Below, piece by piece: positions 52,974 through 62,391 of a stretch of DNA of 64,000 bases. Below the pieces are notes generated by a model that ran no database searches, was not told the origin of the DNA, and saw only the letters and a program-made list of their open reading frames with translations. This DNA is from JAWKXU01 sp020446465 (GTDB lineage Bacteria; Pseudomonadota; Alphaproteobacteria; Sphingomonadales; Sphingomonadaceae): NCBI GenBank assembly GCA_041396845.1, contig JAWKXU010000002.1, positions 62,001-126,000 on the forward strand. The letters are read 5' to 3'. Position 1 is the first letter of the stretch, and each line of letters begins with the position of its first letter. A program made the translations under genes and the position numbers.

Positions 52974-53104
52974 GTTCCAGTGCTGCCACGAGAAACGATA
53001 CGTCGTCCGCCCGCAGAAGCGGGCCTCTTAGCGAAGAGGTTGACGCCATGAAAGAACAAATTTTCGCAGCGTCCCGTTATCCGCCTTTGCGAAAGTCCCT
53101 TTCG

Positions 53105-53872
53105 TCAGGGAGCAGGCTGGGAGACCGGTCCGCCGATAGCGCTGGAGGCAGAGTGCGACCCCGCAGCGGGATACTGCGCGGACAGGTTGCGCGTGGGCGA
53201 TGCACCATAGGCTCCGCCATACATCGGCCCATACTGGGCATCCCAGTTGGCGAGATCGACCCGGTATTGTTCGAATGAGCGGAAGAAAGTGTCAAACACC
53301 GACTCAAGCTTGGGAAGTTCATTCGCGGCGAAGTTATCAAGTTGGCCACGCGGAACCGACAGCGATGCGTTGCTCATATCGACAGCCGCATTGCAAAAAT
53401 CGGGCAGCGTTGGCGGCAGTGCGAAATAATTATAGACTTGCGTCGTGTAGGAATCGCGTGCGCGTTTGTAACCGCTGCCTTCGCGGGCGCGCCATTCACT
53501 TTCGACTCTGTTGTTCACGGATTTCAGATCGCCACCGTGAACTTTGAGGAAATTCTTGTAACCATCGAGGATTGAAACATAGCGCGGGCCAAGGCAGTTA
53601 AGCGAAGCCACGACATAGGCCGAACGCAAGTTCCATGTGCGTTGCGCTGGTGTGAGGTTGGCGTTGACAGTCTGACGAATCCCGTTTGCAGCAACGGCGG
53701 GGATCACCATGCCAGGTGATGCACCTCCGGGAGGCACAGGCCGGGAAGGAACCGCTATCGGCTTGGGAGGTGGCGGTGGTGGCGGCGGCGGTGGCGCGGC
53801 ACATGCCCCCAACACAGAAAGCCCGCCAGCGACCAGCGCCATACGAAATGTATTCTTGCCAAAACCTGCCAT
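53105..53872 (-). CDS. Proline-rich lipoprotein, unknown function
   Basis: The 255-residue protein has a lipoprotein signal (LGAC with Cys24) followed by a run of about ten Pro residues, a Pro/Val linker, and a folded region from about 65 to 225 with helical segments (LKSVNNRVESEWRAREG, RGQLDNFAANELPKLESVFDTFFRSFEQYRVDLANW). The C-terminal part is Gly/Ser/Ala-rich. GAGGG lies 8 bases before the ATG. The Pro stretch probably spans the periplasmic space from the membrane anchor. I do not recognise the family. Confidence 0.72.
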   Translation of the reverse strand: MAGFGKNTFRMALVAGGLSVLGACAAPPPPPPPPPPKPIAVPSRPVPPGGASPGMVIPAVAANGIRQTVNANLTPAQRTWNLRSAYVVASLNCLGPRYVSILDGYKNFLKVHGGDLKSVNNRVESEWRAREGSGYKRARDSYTTQVYNYFALPPTLPDFCNAAVDMSNASLSVPRGQLDNFAANELPKLESVFDTFFRSFEQYRVDLANWDAQYGPMYGGAYGASPTRNLSAQYPAAGSHSASSAIGGPVSQPAP

Positions 53873-53975
53873 TTTGCGATCCCTCTCACGCCAAGCGTCA
53901 AAACGGGCCGATCCATTGCCCGCGCATCTCTGCATCTCTGTCAACACTCCTAGCGCGTCCACCCCATAAAGAGAA

Positions 53976-54005
53976 TGCCCGGAGAGCGCGGACACTCCCC
54001 GGGCA
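53976..54005 (-). terminator. GC-rich hairpin after the BI-1 gene
   Basis: A 7-bp stem TGCCCGG/CCGGGCA with further AG/CT pairs lies downstream of the BI-1 stop codon. No clear U-run follows, so termination is only suggested. Confidence 0.4.
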
Positions 54006-54044
54006 CGACGAAGTGAATCGCACTTGCGATAAACCGATTCTCTA

Positions 54045-54791
54045 TCAGTCCCGCTGCCCCATGAAGCTGAGCAGGAACTGGAACATATTGATGAAATCGA
54101 GGTAGAGGCTAAGCGCGCCCAGCACGACAGCCTTCCCGGCAAAATCCGTGCCGGCAACCTGATAATACATCTGCTTCAAACGCTGCGTGTCATACGCTGT
54201 CAGCCCGGCGAAAATCAGCACACCCAGCGCCGAAATAGCCAGCTGCAACATGCTGGATTGCATGAACATGTTGACCAGCATCGCCACCAGAAGGCCGATC
54301 ACACCCATGATAAGGAACGATCCGAAGCCGGAGAGATCCTTTTTCGTGGTGTAACCAAACAGGCTAAGCCCGGCAAAAGCGCCAGCCGTGGCAAAGAATG
54401 TCGAAGCGATGGAAGCATCTGTATAGACGAGGAAAATCGTCGAAAGGGACATTCCCATCAGGACAGCAAAGCCCCAGAACATCGCTTGCAACGTGCTGGT
54501 GGCAAAGCGGTTGGCGCCAAAGCTCATCGCAAAGACGATGCCAAGGGGGGCCAGCATGACGAGCCACATCGCGGGCGAGCCGATCATCGCCTGCACATAG
54601 CCGAGGCGGTCCATCAGCAATGCGACGATGCCTGACAGCAGAATACCCGATGCCATGTAATTATATATGGAAAGCATATACTTGCGAAGGCCCATATCAT
54701 AGCCCGCGCGTTGACCGATTGCTTCTCCATTAAGGCTCCCAGACGCGCCGAAGCCCGTCTGTCTGGGCTGGGGATCGTTCCAGTTTGCCAT
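54045..54791 (-). CDS. Bax inhibitor-1 / YccA family membrane protein
   Basis: The protein has 248 residues and seven hydrophobic helices from about residue 35 to the end, the BI-1 (TMBIM) layout. Segments such as GFAVLMGMSLSTIFLVYT, LFGYTTKKDLSGFGSFL and the C-terminal ALSLYLDFINMFQFLLSFMGQRD match the bacterial YccA-type members. In the E. coli relative YccA, the protein modulates FtsH; other members conduct calcium. The ATG at 54791 is used because the preceding codons give no ribosome spacing. It stands alone between two minus-strand genes. Confidence 0.92.
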   Translation of the reverse strand: MANWNDPQPRQTGFGASGSLNGEAIGQRAGYDMGLRKYMLSIYNYMASGILLSGIVALLMDRLGYVQAMIGSPAMWLVMLAPLGIVFAMSFGANRFATSTLQAMFWGFAVLMGMSLSTIFLVYTDASIASTFFATAGAFAGLSLFGYTTKKDLSGFGSFLIMGVIGLLVAMLVNMFMQSSMLQLAISALGVLIFAGLTAYDTQRLKQMYYQVAGTDFAGKAVVLGALSLYLDFINMFQFLLSFMGQRD

Positions 54792-54956
54792 GTTGTTCAA
54801 AACTCCTTTTCGCGGCCACCACTGCGGGGCCAGCTACTGGGGAATATCGCGACTCCATTCGCGCATTTCAAGCAAAACCGGACCAAATCGTTCCTGATTC
54901 ACATTCCCGGCACATATCGCAGGGGAAACCTGCCCGTTCCGGCAACTTTCCAGCGT

Positions 54957-55760
54957 TTATCCTCGCGCGGCGGCAGCCATCTCCTCGCTGCGGTCCCTGG
55001 CGGCCCGCAAGGTTGCCTCGATCAAGTCAGCCATCGCCTTGTTGGCATCGAGCACTTTCAGCCCTGCCTCGGTTGTCCCACCCGGGCTGGCGACCCGTCG
55101 CGCCAGCTCGCCCGCTGAAACGTCAGCAGCACTGGCAAGCGCAACCGCCCCTTCAACCATGGCAAGCGCCATGCGCGCTGCCTCATCCTGCGCCATACCC
55201 AGCGCAGCAGCACCTTCACCCAGCGCATCAATAAAACGATAGACGAATGCCGGGCCAGACCCTGCGAGCGCCGTTACCAGATGGAACTGTTCTTCATCCA
55301 CCCATTGCGACACGCCAAGCGGGGCGAGCAATTCCTCCAGCGTTGATTTCGCCGCATCGGAAATGCCATCGCTTGCCAGCGCCAGCGGGGACTTGCCCAT
55401 CGCCGCTGCAAGGTTCGGCATCAGCCGGACCCGCGCACCGCCATCGGGAAAATGGCGCGCAAGAACATCCAGCTCGACCCCGGCCAGAATGGAAACCAGC
55501 GTCGTTTCCGGGCGCGCAAGATGCTGCACTGTGGGGGCGACATCATGCAGAAGCTGCGGTTTGACTCCCAGCACCAGCACATCAGCGAGCGGCGCCCTTT
55601 CCGTATCACGCAGCAATGCAACACCTTGCGGCGCTGCCTCCAGCATCGGATCAATCACGGTAAAGGCAGCGGGCGGCAAGCCTCCAGCCAGCCAGCCGGT
55701 CAGCATCGCGCCGCCCATATTGCCGCAGCCGACGAGCACAATGGATTGCATATCAGTCAT
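54957..55760 (-). CDS. proC: Pyrroline-5-carboxylate reductase
   Basis: ProC reduces pyrroline-5-carboxylate to proline with NADPH. The 267-residue protein has the Rossmann VLVGCGNMGGAM near the N-terminus, LGVKPQLL, and the late family signature AGELARRVASPGGTTEAGL. The start is 55760 or, three codons on, 55751; the first is kept because AGG lies 9 bases upstream. The YbjN gene ends 32 bp before it on the same strand, so the two may share a transcript. Confidence 0.93.
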   Translation of the reverse strand: MTDMQSIVLVGCGNMGGAMLTGWLAGGLPPAAFTVIDPMLEAAPQGVALLRDTERAPLADVLVLGVKPQLLHDVAPTVQHLARPETTLVSILAGVELDVLARHFPDGGARVRLMPNLAAAMGKSPLALASDGISDAAKSTLEELLAPLGVSQWVDEEQFHLVTALAGSGPAFVYRFIDALGEGAAALGMAQDEAARMALAMVEGAVALASAADVSAGELARRVASPGGTTEAGLKVLDANKAMADLIEATLRAARDRSEEMAAAARG

Positions 55761-55792
55761 GGCAAAATGCCTGCGCCACCCCTTCGCCCCGG

Positions 55793-56302
55793 TCAAGCCT
55801 CGCCTGCAGGATCGACCAGCGCGGAATCGAGCGCTTCGCGTGGTCCCTTCCCGCCCCATAGCACGAACTGGAACGCGGGATAGAAACGGTCGCATTCCTC
55901 GATTGCCGTTTCAACGATCGACTGGGCCTGGCCAAGGCTCAACAGCCCGTCATCGCCCAGCATGATGCCGTGGCGATAAAGCAGGACGTTACCTTTCGAC
56001 CAGATGTCGAAATGGCCCAGCCAGAGCTGTTCATTCACCAGCGCAAGAAGTTCATAGACCGGAACCAGTTTAGCGCTGGCGACCCTGACATCGGGCATGC
56101 AAAGCAGTTGCAGCACATGGTCTTCCACCCGCCAGATACCGCGCACCTGATAATTGGCCCAGCTGCCCTGAATTTCGCCGGAAATCTCGTCATCACTGAC
56201 ATATTCGCACGGCCAGCCACGCGCCTCGAACAGCGCAAAAAGCATGTCCACAGGCGCCGCATCGTCGCCACGATCAAGCTCGTAACCGGCGCTGCTCTTC
56301 AT
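55793..56302 (-). CDS. YbjN-domain protein
   Basis: The protein has 169 residues and matches the YbjN fold, related to type III secretion chaperones, with FALFEARGWPCEYVSDDEISGEIQGSW and LLALVNEQLWLGHFDIW as visible segments. Enterobacterial YbjN affects stress responses and motility when overproduced; this protein's role is unknown. The ATG at 56302 has AGGA 7 bases upstream; a frame to 56437 adds 45 residues with no ribosome site. It is cytosolic, with no signal peptide. Confidence 0.82.
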   Translation of the reverse strand: MKSSAGYELDRGDDAAPVDMLFALFEARGWPCEYVSDDEISGEIQGSWANYQVRGIWRVEDHVLQLLCMPDVRVASAKLVPVYELLALVNEQLWLGHFDIWSKGNVLLYRHGIMLGDDGLLSLGQAQSIVETAIEECDRFYPAFQFVLWGGKGPREALDSALVDPAGEA

Positions 56303-56450
56303 AGCATTCCTGACCCGCATCTGTTCATACGCGCTCAATGCGCCTGCCTTGGGATCAACCGCAACGCACAGGTCTGCAACGCTTGGGTAAAACCGCACAA
56401 GCCTGTTCAAAACTTGTGTAAAAGCCCTCTTAACCAAACATCCGCTGTCG

Positions 56451-58274
56451 TTATTTTACAGTCGGCAACGGCTCGACCTTTTCCCCTTCAGCACTGGTGA
56501 AGAGGAAAGAATCGATGCCCTTTTCCTTCAGCGCGGTCACAAACTCCTGCGCGGCCTTGCCGCTGTCGAACGGCCCTGTGACCATGCGGTTGGTCTGCCC
56601 CCAGCCAGCGATATAAGGCTTCTTGCCTTTCACCAGATCGGGCACTGTCCGGTTTATCCGCCGCCAATCCCATTTCAGCGCATTCGTGTCACGTCCGGTA
56701 GCAACCTGAACCCAGTTACGGCTGGGATAGGCGGGCGGGGCTGGCTTTTTCTCGACCTTTGCCGGCAGTTCAGGCGCAACCTTGGGTGCAGGCGGTTGCT
56801 CAATCCGTGGCTTGATCCGGGTAATATCGACTGCCCCGCTGGCGACAGGCGCTCTAGCCGGAGCAACGGCAAACCCGGAAAAAGCATCCGCAACGCTGGT
56901 ATGCACAGGCGCTGGAACAGGTGGCAGCGCTGGCTCCGGAGCTTGAGTCAGCGGCGACGGGCCGGGTGTTGGCGCGGCAACTGGTTCGCCCCCACCAAAG
57001 CTCGCAATCTGGGATGCACCGGCTGTTGCTGCTGCACGCACCAGCCGCGCATCGGCAGGCGGTGCAATCGGCGGAAGAGCGGTTTGCGGCGCTACTGGAG
57101 GCAGTTCATCTTTCGGCGGCAATTCGCCCGTTGCCTGAGCCGCGCGCACATTCGCCAAAGCAGAATTACTGGCGGGCATGGCTCCCCCTGTGGCGACCGC
57201 AAGCGATGGACGCGGGACAGGTGGCGGCGCAGACGAAGCTGCGGTTGAAACCTTTGCCGCAGCCTGTTTGCGCAGCCGTTCCTTTTCCGCAACTGCGGCA
57301 AACACGGCAGCTTCTGCATCGCGCTTTTTCTTCTCCGCTTCGGCCTTGCGAGCCAATGCCCGCTGTTCCCGCTTGCTAAGTTCGCGCCCCAGCGGTTCAC
57401 CCGATGGAATAAGCGTCGAATCCGCAGCCTGAACAGCCCGCCGTTCAAGCGCATCCTTCGCATATTTGGCGATGCGCGGATCATCCTGCCCGATATCAGC
57501 CGTGCGCGGAAAATGACCGAACGTTGCGGCTGCAACCTGTTGCGCGGCAGTCAGGCGCGGCATGTAGCGCAAATAGGGAACGATCTGTTCGCCAGCCTTG
57601 CCGGGCAAGGAACGCTCAGCGATTTTCTGCGCTTCGTCCATGTTGCCGGAAATCGCTTCGATAAAGGCGCGGGTTCGCCATGCGGCGCTGTCCCCCTTTC
57701 CCAGCAAGGGTGACAGAACCTTGTCAGCCCCCTTGCGATCACCCGATACCGCAAGGCTGAAAGCCAGCCGCCGCGACACCTCGTCATCATTGGCCCGCCC
57801 CAGCGCCTGACGATAAAATTTCTGCGCCTGCAGGTTGTCGCCGACAAGATCCCACGCCAGCCCACGCTCTCGCGCGAGAAAATCAGATGCACCGCCAGCG
57901 CGATCCGCCTCATCGAACATCAAGAGAGCATCATAGGGATTTTCATTGAGGACAAACGCAGCCCCCATCCCCGCCTTGGCACGCGGGTCACTGGGTGCGA
58001 CCTCCTGCGCTCTGGAAAAGAAACCTACAGCTGCATCGGTATCGCCAATATCCAGCGCAGCCATACCGGCCTGAATCAGCGCGTCCGGACTACGTGGATT
58101 GCGCGCCAGTTGCATCAGCGCATCATCCAGCGCCGAACTGGTCGGCACTGCCTGCACCACGGGCCGCGAAACCGTCTGTGCGTGAACAGCGCCACTTCCG
58201 GCGGCAAAACCTACACAGACAAGTACCCCTGCGGCCAACCGGAACGCTCTATGTCTCTTCGTTCTACCCGTCAT
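56451..58274 (-). CDS. TPR and SPOR domain protein, secreted
   Basis: The protein has 607 residues: a signal peptide ending near AVHAQT, tetratricopeptide-like repeats from about 45 to 260 (LIQAGMAALDIGDTDAAVGFFSRA), a basic/acidic coiled region (KREQRALARKAEAEKKKRD) at about 310-350, a long Pro/Ala linker (about 355-520), and a C-terminal SPOR domain (WVQVATGRDTNALKWDWRRI to LFTSAEG). SPOR domains bind denuded glycan strands at the division septum. The position next to ftsZ fits a septal role. The usual lpxC gene after ftsZ is absent. Confidence 0.85.
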   Translation of the reverse strand: MTGRTKRHRAFRLAAGVLVCVGFAAGSGAVHAQTVSRPVVQAVPTSSALDDALMQLARNPRSPDALIQAGMAALDIGDTDAAVGFFSRAQEVAPSDPRAKAGMGAAFVLNENPYDALLMFDEADRAGGASDFLARERGLAWDLVGDNLQAQKFYRQALGRANDDEVSRRLAFSLAVSGDRKGADKVLSPLLGKGDSAAWRTRAFIEAISGNMDEAQKIAERSLPGKAGEQIVPYLRYMPRLTAAQQVAAATFGHFPRTADIGQDDPRIAKYAKDALERRAVQAADSTLIPSGEPLGRELSKREQRALARKAEAEKKKRDAEAAVFAAVAEKERLRKQAAAKVSTAASSAPPPVPRPSLAVATGGAMPASNSALANVRAAQATGELPPKDELPPVAPQTALPPIAPPADARLVRAAATAGASQIASFGGGEPVAAPTPGPSPLTQAPEPALPPVPAPVHTSVADAFSGFAVAPARAPVASGAVDITRIKPRIEQPPAPKVAPELPAKVEKKPAPPAYPSRNWVQVATGRDTNALKWDWRRINRTVPDLVKGKKPYIAGWGQTNRMVTGPFDSGKAAQEFVTALKEKGIDSFLFTSAEGEKVEPLPTVK

Positions 58275-58429
58275 GTTCCATCACATAAGACCAGACCCAC
58301 ATCGGGCAATGACCGACGACGCCCGGCCAACGCGTCAGGGCCTAAACAATTGCACGAAACCCTGCCACCCCCAGCCTGAACCGGGAACGAACAGCAAGCC
58401 TCGTGCGATCAGCTCGGCCCTGCGCGCGA

Positions 58430-60052
58430 TTACTGGTTATTCTGACGGTTCAGGAAACGCGGGATGCTGAGCGGGGAACTGCCGCCCTCATCGTCCTCGT
58501 CATCCGGTTCTTCGTCACGCGATCCGCGGGAGAGATTCGCCATCCGCTCAAACAGGGTCGATCCACCACTTGGCGGAGCGGCTGCAGGCGCGGCGTCCCC
58601 ACCACCTGGAATGATGCTGCGCCGACGACCGGCCTGCGCCCCACCAACGGGTGCATTTTCTTCACCCAGACGATCCGCATCATCAAGAAGGCTGTCCTCC
58701 GGCGGCGCGAGCGAGGCGTAACTGCCCGAGGCGGAGTCTTCTTCCTCCTCGTATTCATCCTCGACATCGTCGCTGCCCAGTTCGAGCGTAAGCTCGAAGG
58801 GCGCGTCATCTGCGCCGGGTGCATCATCCTGCCCGGATCCGGCGGCACCTTCGGGTTCAAAACCGGCAGGGACCGCTGGTTCTTCATACGTCACTTCGGG
58901 CTGGTAAGGTTCCGGCTCATAGGGCGCTGGCTCCAATGGAGCAGGCGTGAACACATCGGATTCCGGCGCTTCGTCAGCGGCAAGCTCCGCCTCTGTCGGC
59001 AAAGGCAGGACCGGACGCTTGGGTGCGCGGCCGCTCGACAGGCTGACCGGGCGCGATTCGGCTTCGCGCGCAGAGACTGCGTTTTCATCCTGCTCGATCC
59101 CGGTTGCCACCACGGAAACGCGGATACGGCCCTGAAGGTCAGGATTGAATGCAGACCCCCAGATGATGTTGGCATCCGGGTCCACCAGTTCGCGGATATG
59201 GTTCGCTGCTTCGTCCACTTCCAGCAGCTTCATGTCGTCGCCGCCAATGATCGAGATGATGACGCCCTTTGCGCCCTGCATCGAAACGCCATCCAGCAGC
59301 GGGTTGGCAATAGCCCGCTCCGCCCCTTCGAGCGCGCGGTTTTCGCCTTCGCCCTCGCCAGTGCCCATCATCGCCTTGCCCATCTCACCCATCACGGAGC
59401 GGACATCGGCAAAGTCGAGATTGATAAGGCCGGGCATCACCATCAGGTCAGTGATGGAGCGCACGCCTTGCTGCAGCACTTCATCGGCCAGTTCAAACGC
59501 TTCCTTGAAAGTCGTATCGGCCTTGGCAACGAGGAACAGGTTCTGGTTCGGAATGACGATCAGCGTATCGACATGCTTTTGCAGTTCTTCGATGCCTGCT
59601 TCGGCCGAACGCATCCGCCGTGTGCCTTCGAACAGGAACGGCTTTGTCACGACACCTACTGTCAGCACACCCTTGCGCCGGGCCACTTCCGCAATCACCG
59701 GCGCCGCGCCTGTGCCCGTGCCGCCGCCCATGCCGGCAGCGATGAAGCACATGTTCACGCCATCAAGCGCGCGCTCGATTTCCTCGACCGTTTCTTCGGC
59801 CGCCGCACGCCCCACTTCGGGCCGTGAGCCAGCGCCCAGCCCCTGCGTAATATCAGGACCAAGCTGGATGCGCTGTTCGACAATCGAATTGTTGAGCGCC
59901 TGCGCGTCGGTATTGGCGACGACGAAATCGACGCCTTCGATTTCCGCAGCGATCATGTTCGCGATTGCATTGCCGCCCGCGCCACCGACGCCGACGACCG
60001 TGATCCGGGGCCGCAATTCTTCAACCGATGGCGGGCCGATATTGATGCTCAT
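58430..60052 (-). CDS. ftsZ: Cell division protein FtsZ
   Basis: FtsZ is the tubulin-like GTPase that forms the division ring. The 540-residue protein has the GTP motif GGGTGTG at 109-115, an N-terminal VGVGGAGGNAIANM and a T7 loop. The C-terminal 200 residues form a long acidic Pro/Glu linker, longer than in E. coli (383 residues in all), and end in LSIPRFLNRQNNQ, the conserved peptide that binds FtsA and other partners. GGAGGG lies close before the ATG. It follows ftsA on the same strand by 132 bp. Confidence 0.98.
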   Translation of the reverse strand: MSINIGPPSVEELRPRITVVGVGGAGGNAIANMIAAEIEGVDFVVANTDAQALNNSIVEQRIQLGPDITQGLGAGSRPEVGRAAAEETVEEIERALDGVNMCFIAAGMGGGTGTGAAPVIAEVARRKGVLTVGVVTKPFLFEGTRRMRSAEAGIEELQKHVDTLIVIPNQNLFLVAKADTTFKEAFELADEVLQQGVRSITDLMVMPGLINLDFADVRSVMGEMGKAMMGTGEGEGENRALEGAERAIANPLLDGVSMQGAKGVIISIIGGDDMKLLEVDEAANHIRELVDPDANIIWGSAFNPDLQGRIRVSVVATGIEQDENAVSAREAESRPVSLSSGRAPKRPVLPLPTEAELAADEAPESDVFTPAPLEPAPYEPEPYQPEVTYEEPAVPAGFEPEGAAGSGQDDAPGADDAPFELTLELGSDDVEDEYEEEEDSASGSYASLAPPEDSLLDDADRLGEENAPVGGAQAGRRRSIIPGGGDAAPAAAPPSGGSTLFERMANLSRGSRDEEPDDEDDEGGSSPLSIPRFLNRQNNQ

Positions 60053-60184
60053 TTAGCTCCCTCCAGGAGACGTGTCGCATGACAAAACAGTTTCATAGGC
60101 TTGTGCCACAAAGGGATTCGCCCGTGCAAAGTCTAATTCGGCTTATCCACAGCGGGCCGCGCCCAAATGATGGCCCGGCCATGA

Positions 60185-61471
60185 TCAGAAATACTCTTTC
60201 AGCGCCCTGAACACGCGCTGGACCAGCGCACTGCCAGTATAGCGCATTGTTGGCTGATAGCTGAGACCTATCGAGCGAATATCGACCGGATCAGCCGCAG
60301 CATAGAGCACCAGCCCCGCCAGAGTCGAAAATCCGGGAACGGCATGGGCTTCCGGCAACCCTCTGAGTGCCGGCGGACGCCCCAGCCTGACGGGCCGCCC
60401 CAGCGCAGACTGGGCATAATCGGCAAGCCCTGCCAGTTCCGCCCCACCGCCTGTCAGCACCACTTGTTGCCCACGCTGGCCGGTAAAGCCCATATCGCGA
60501 AGGGCACTGCCCACATCGCGCATCAGCCGGTCGATCTCCCCGGTGATGACCGAAACCAGTTCAGCGCGCGGAATCCGGTTGCGATCATCGGCATGGCGGG
60601 CAATCGGGCCGCTAGCATCGTCACCACCTGGCCCCGATACCGGAATCATCTCGCGATGGTCTGTCGGGCTGGCAATGGCAGAGCCGGAAACGCATTTCAG
60701 CCGCTCGGCCTGAAAGCGGCGGATACCGAAATAGGATGCAATCGCGTCCGTTATATCGGCAGAACCCATGGGGATTGCAGCCATACCGAGCAACATGCCG
60801 CCAGCATGGACGGATACATTTGTAACTTGCCCGCCAATCTCGATCAGCGCCACACCCAGTTCGCGCTCCTCCGGCGAAAGGCAGGCATAAGCAGTGGCGA
60901 CGGGCGCTGCGACAACCGCCTGGACATCGACGTGCGCGTTCTGCACGGTTTCGGTAATGTTCCGCACCGGCGCGCCTTCTGCCAGCATGACGTGGACATC
61001 TACGCCCAGCCGTTCTGCATGAAGCCCGCGCGGGTTGGGCACGCCATGCGCGCCATCCAGCGTGTAGTGCGCTGGTTGTGCATGAAGCACCATGCGCCCG
61101 TCAGGCTCTATCGAATCGCGCGCCGCGACCAGCAGGTGTTCCACATCGCCATCGTCAATCCGGCGCCCGCCAATGTCGATTTCCACGTTGGCCACCCGGC
61201 TGGCAAGGCCAGCGCCCGAACAGCCGATCCACACGTTCTGCACGCTCATCCCCGCGATTTTTTCAGCGCGCTCCAGCGCATCGCGCACGGCATGGGTGGC
61301 AACGTCCATGTCCGTCACATACCCGCGCTTGATCCCTTCGGCAGCGCGGTGACCGGACCCCAGCACCATCATTTCACCCGTGTCGGAAAGCCCCGCCACC
61401 ATGGCCGAAATGCGGAACGAGCCGATATTGACCGCGCCGAACAGGCGGGAAATTCGTGGATGCGTCGCCAT
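60185..61471 (-). CDS. ftsA: Cell division protein FtsA
   Basis: FtsA is an actin-like protein that tethers FtsZ to the membrane and signals to the divisome. The 428-residue protein has the ATPase phosphate segments (GAVNIGSFRI at the N-terminus; LIEIGGQVTNVSV; VLTGGGAELAGL) and a C-terminal amphipathic end (LVQRVFRALKEYF) that inserts into the membrane. The ATG shares one base with the ftsQ stop codon. Confidence 0.97.
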   Translation of the reverse strand: MATHPRISRLFGAVNIGSFRISAMVAGLSDTGEMMVLGSGHRAAEGIKRGYVTDMDVATHAVRDALERAEKIAGMSVQNVWIGCSGAGLASRVANVEIDIGGRRIDDGDVEHLLVAARDSIEPDGRMVLHAQPAHYTLDGAHGVPNPRGLHAERLGVDVHVMLAEGAPVRNITETVQNAHVDVQAVVAAPVATAYACLSPEERELGVALIEIGGQVTNVSVHAGGMLLGMAAIPMGSADITDAIASYFGIRRFQAERLKCVSGSAIASPTDHREMIPVSGPGGDDASGPIARHADDRNRIPRAELVSVITGEIDRLMRDVGSALRDMGFTGQRGQQVVLTGGGAELAGLADYAQSALGRPVRLGRPPALRGLPEAHAVPGFSTLAGLVLYAAADPVDIRSIGLSYQPTMRYTGSALVQRVFRALKEYF

Positions 61472-62391
61472 CAGTTCGCTCCCTGCCCTGCACTGGTGGA
61501 CATCTGTTCACGCTCGGCCCTGCCGGGAATCCGCATGTAAATGCGATCCGGCGCACGCATGTCGAATGCAACCACTTCCCCACCCAGCAGGCGGTTCATG
61601 CCATCAAGCCGCGCAAAGGAAATCAGCGCGGCGGAAGATTTCTCATCGCCTTGCGGCAAGGCCAGCACTTGCCCGGTCTTGAATGTGAGATTCCAGCGCC
61701 TGTTGCCGACCCACTGCGCTTCACGCACTTGAGGTTGCAAGGCAGGGGCTGCTTCCAGCAGACGGGTCAACGCGGCCACTTGCTTTGCCGCGCCGGGGCC
61801 GGAAATAACGAGTTGCCCCTTGGCATTGGCGGCCGAAATCGGTTCCAGTTCGTGCCCGCTCGCATCAATAACCATCAGCCTGTTGGGTTTGCGCAGGACT
61901 GCGTGCGGAACGCGTTCCACAATATCGACCACCAGCGTATCAGGCAGTTGGCGCGAAACGCGCGCATCTTCGACCCACGGCAAGTCAAGCAGACTCGCAC
62001 GCAGACCTTCCAGATCGACCAGCGGCATGGCCCTGTCACGCTGCGCCAGAGCGCGCTCATAAACGCGCAGTTCGTTCATGCGTTCAACCCCGCGCACTTC
62101 CACGCGGCGCACTTCAAACCCTGCCTCACCCGCAAGCACGGCAATCTGGGCATTAGCCATCGCCGGAAGCCCCGCAAGGCTCGCCACGAACCATGCAAGC
62201 GCCACGGCGCCACCCAGAATTACAGCCAGAAACCCGCGATGGAGCTGTTCTTCGGTAAACGGCAAAAAGCGCATCAAGGCGTCAATGACAGAACCTGTCT
62301 GCCTGCGCGCCTTGTCAACCTTGCGGGCTGCCCCGCGTGCTGCTGCGGCCCGGCGAACGCCCTTGCCGCCGCGCCGGATGGTCTGACTCAT
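61471..62391 (-). CDS. ftsQ: Cell division protein FtsQ
   Basis: FtsQ connects the early and late divisome. The 306-residue protein has a basic cytoplasmic N-terminus (many Arg and Lys), one membrane helix at about 56-75 (LAVILGGAVALAWFVASLAG), the POTRA domain (about 85-150, FEVRRVEVRGVERMNELRVYE), and the periplasmic beta domain with RVPHAVLRKPNRLMVID. It overlaps ddl by 4 bases and ftsA by one, showing a tightly coupled cluster. Confidence 0.94.
   Translation of the reverse strand: MSQTIRRGGKGVRRAAAARGAARKVDKARRQTGSVIDALMRFLPFTEEQLHRGFLAVILGGAVALAWFVASLAGLPAMANAQIAVLAGEAGFEVRRVEVRGVERMNELRVYERALAQRDRAMPLVDLEGLRASLLDLPWVEDARVSRQLPDTLVVDIVERVPHAVLRKPNRLMVIDASGHELEPISAANAKGQLVISGPGAAKQVAALTRLLEAAPALQPQVREAQWVGNRRWNLTFKTGQVLALPQGDEKSSAALISFARLDGMNRLLGGEVVAFDMRAPDRIYMRIPGRAEREQMSTSAGQGAN

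Noticed and set aside
58403..59827. Plus-strand open frame of 474 codons
   Set aside because: Antisense to ftsZ; the apparent protein is only the mirror of its codon use.
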